This document shows positions 62,706 to 64,000 of a stretch of 64,000 nucleotides of DNA, piece after piece. Position 1 is the stretch's first letter. Every line of letters starts with the position of its first letter. The DNA lies in assembly GCF_050436995.1 (NCBI RefSeq), contig NC_134757.1:9622501-9686500 (forward strand), read 5' to 3'. The notes below the pieces were generated by a model. It saw only the letters and a program-made list of their open reading frames with translations. It was not told where the DNA came from and did not search any database. The position numbers were made by a program, and so were the translations under genes. The DNA is from Anticarsia gemmatalis. Taxonomy: Eukaryota > Arthropoda > Insecta > Lepidoptera > Erebidae.

Positions 62706-63358
62706 AGAAATTTAATGGTCAAGGGTATTTAATGACATTAACGTTAATAATTGAAATTGTGAAATTTTTGCTAATCTTGCGTCATACTTTTTGTCAGTTT
62801 ATTGCACCATATATTATTCTATCGCACCAATTACAGGGCTATAGCTAGATAGATATCTAAAGCTATAATTTTTATCACTAAAGGCGCAAGAATATTTTCA
62901 AAGCAAAAACAGGGATTTTCTCTATTATAATTATGGTTCCTCACACGGATAATAAACCTAATAAATATCAATTGGATTACCATCCGAATTGGGCTAGTTC
63001 ATTAAGATTCACAAACACAATGTTCGCATATTATGACGGTTAATCGTAACATCTTCGTGATCATGAAAATAATGATCATAAAAAGCCTGTCGAAATTAAA
63101 TACTCATAACTTCATATATTTTTATGAATAAGAGGGTTACCCCATGAAAAGCTTATAAAGTGTTTTATTTCTTTCACTCCTTAGCGAAATGAAAAAGAGA
63201 AAATATAATTTTAGTAGCTTTTTAACTGAAGTAGGTTTATAATGTGTTTATGAATAAGCGGGTTAGGCTTTATTGACAAGCAAAGCAGTTTAATTTTAAC
63301 TTCCCAATAAAAATCTTAGCAGTATCATACAAATCTAATCCTCATATTCTTCTCCCAG

Positions 63359-63503
63359 GAGCAGACGTGGTGGATGATCCCAGCGTCGTCGAACCCCGTA
63401 GCAGAGACTTGCGCAGTACGACCCGGCTGCGCGTACATGGTGCGTCTCATACCGCATCCCTGGGACGGACACACCTCAGCCAGTCTACTGGTAGAATTAG
63501 ATG
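63359..63503 (+). CDS. Gene 2, shared exon 4 (gene continues beyond the window)
   Basis: Begins after cttctcccag and ends GATG|gtaagt; 48 codons plus one base. ETCAVRPGCAYMVRLIPHPW is typical of the last strands of a fibronectin-III domain with an added disulfide. Joined to exons 2 and 3 it completes a domain of about 90 residues. Later exons (any transmembrane segment or kinase) are outside the window, so the product stays unnamed; a receptor tyrosine kinase ectodomain is one possibility. Confidence 0.85.
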
Positions 63504-64000
63504 GTAAGTAGAACAAAGTAACTATAGTTTTGGTTAATAAAAGCCATGGGTATTTGCAATTTCCTACCACCGTCGACTATGGCCAATATAGTAGCTGTTG
63601 ACAAGATTTGGATGACTACTATCGACTACCGAAAAGCGGCAAGCAATCGAGAAATTATGCGACAGAATCGAGGTGGTCAGCGTCCATAACGTTTCCTGCG
63701 AAAACTATTTTCTTTAATCGCTAGTCTATAGTTCAGTGTAGTAGGAAATTGCGCCACGCCCGAGCGACGGTTGCGACATGAGATAGTTGCAATTTTCATA
63801 TTGAGAGTTGATCGAATTGAAATTGTAGTCCTTAAGTTTCCAAAGGTTATTTGTTATTGACTTTCGTTCTTTAAAATACCTGGAACAGTAGAAAAATTCT
63901 GCTAGACATCAGATTTATGAAGACGTCCTTCTATTAGCCATTATCTAAGAGCTAATAGAAAATCTGTGCCCATGGCTATAGCAACGTTCCAGGATTCGTG
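63504..64000 (+). other. Gene 2 intron, cut by the window edge
   Basis: 63612..63672 (tatcgactaccgaaaagcgg, atcgagaaatt, acagaatcgagg) is a terminal fragment of the ATTCTSTACA MITE family in reverse orientation. Nothing else is recognised. Confidence 0.5.

Larger units (their letters stand above)
61471..63358 (+). other. Gene 2 intron with nested MITEs
   Basis: 1.9 kb; the stretch 62193..62705 is made of three MITE insertions, one inside another. No exon seen in the rest. Confidence 0.75.

Noticed and set aside
45395..63503. Naming gene 2 as a specific receptor tyrosine kinase (for example Torso or Cad96Ca)
   Set aside because: Only one fibronectin-III-like domain and a signal peptide are visible. 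No transmembrane or kinase exon lies in the window to support a name.

Overview
The window is insect nuclear DNA, most likely from a moth (Lepidoptera, probably noctuid-like). It is AT-rich and intron-rich with GT-AG splice sites. It is littered with short non-autonomous repeats of a lepidopteran kind: RTE-type tails, a repeat carrying a 'gacccgtgcccagcagt' motif, 5S rRNA-derived SINEs and many small inverted-repeat elements (MITEs). There are no operons, ribosome binding sites or other prokaryotic systems.

Gene 1 (3261..21225, + strand) is complete and confidently identified. It has 15 coding exons, all joined in phase, encoding 864 residues with the order FERM - short linker - PDZ - protein tyrosine phosphatase. 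This is the insect Ptpmeg / vertebrate PTPN4-PTPN3 family of cytoskeleton-associated phosphatases. All the main catalytic motifs are present: KNRY loop, WPD loop, HCSAGVGRTG P-loop and Q-loop glutamine. The 3' untranslated region may run as far as about 25.95 kb, and a piggyBac-like MITE lies within that stretch.

From 25.97 to 40.3 kb I find no convincing gene. The stretch holds MITE-like palindromes, a perfect 40-bp palindrome, a large foldback element and a 5S SINE whose promoter box has expanded into a 7-bp minisatellite.

Gene 2 (about 40.3 kb to beyond the right edge, + strand) is only the 5' part of a gene. Two candidate first coding exons (40532..40735 and 45395..45556) both end in phase 0 and could each join the shared exons at 56272..56410, 61376..61470 and 63359..63503. 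The second first exon encodes a clear signal peptide. The shared exons encode a fibronectin-III-like ectodomain with extra cysteines. The product is probably secreted or a type I membrane receptor, and I cannot name it.

The rest is introns of up to 10.7 kb filled with repeats. I found no new multi-gene system. The most interesting structures are the family of seven 5S-derived SINE copies (one with a perfect 15-bp target-site duplication, one with the minisatellite), the nested MITEs near 62.2-62.7 kb, several strong hairpins, and the alternative first exons of gene 2. Splice sites, family assignments and repeat boundaries were all read by eye without database searches.
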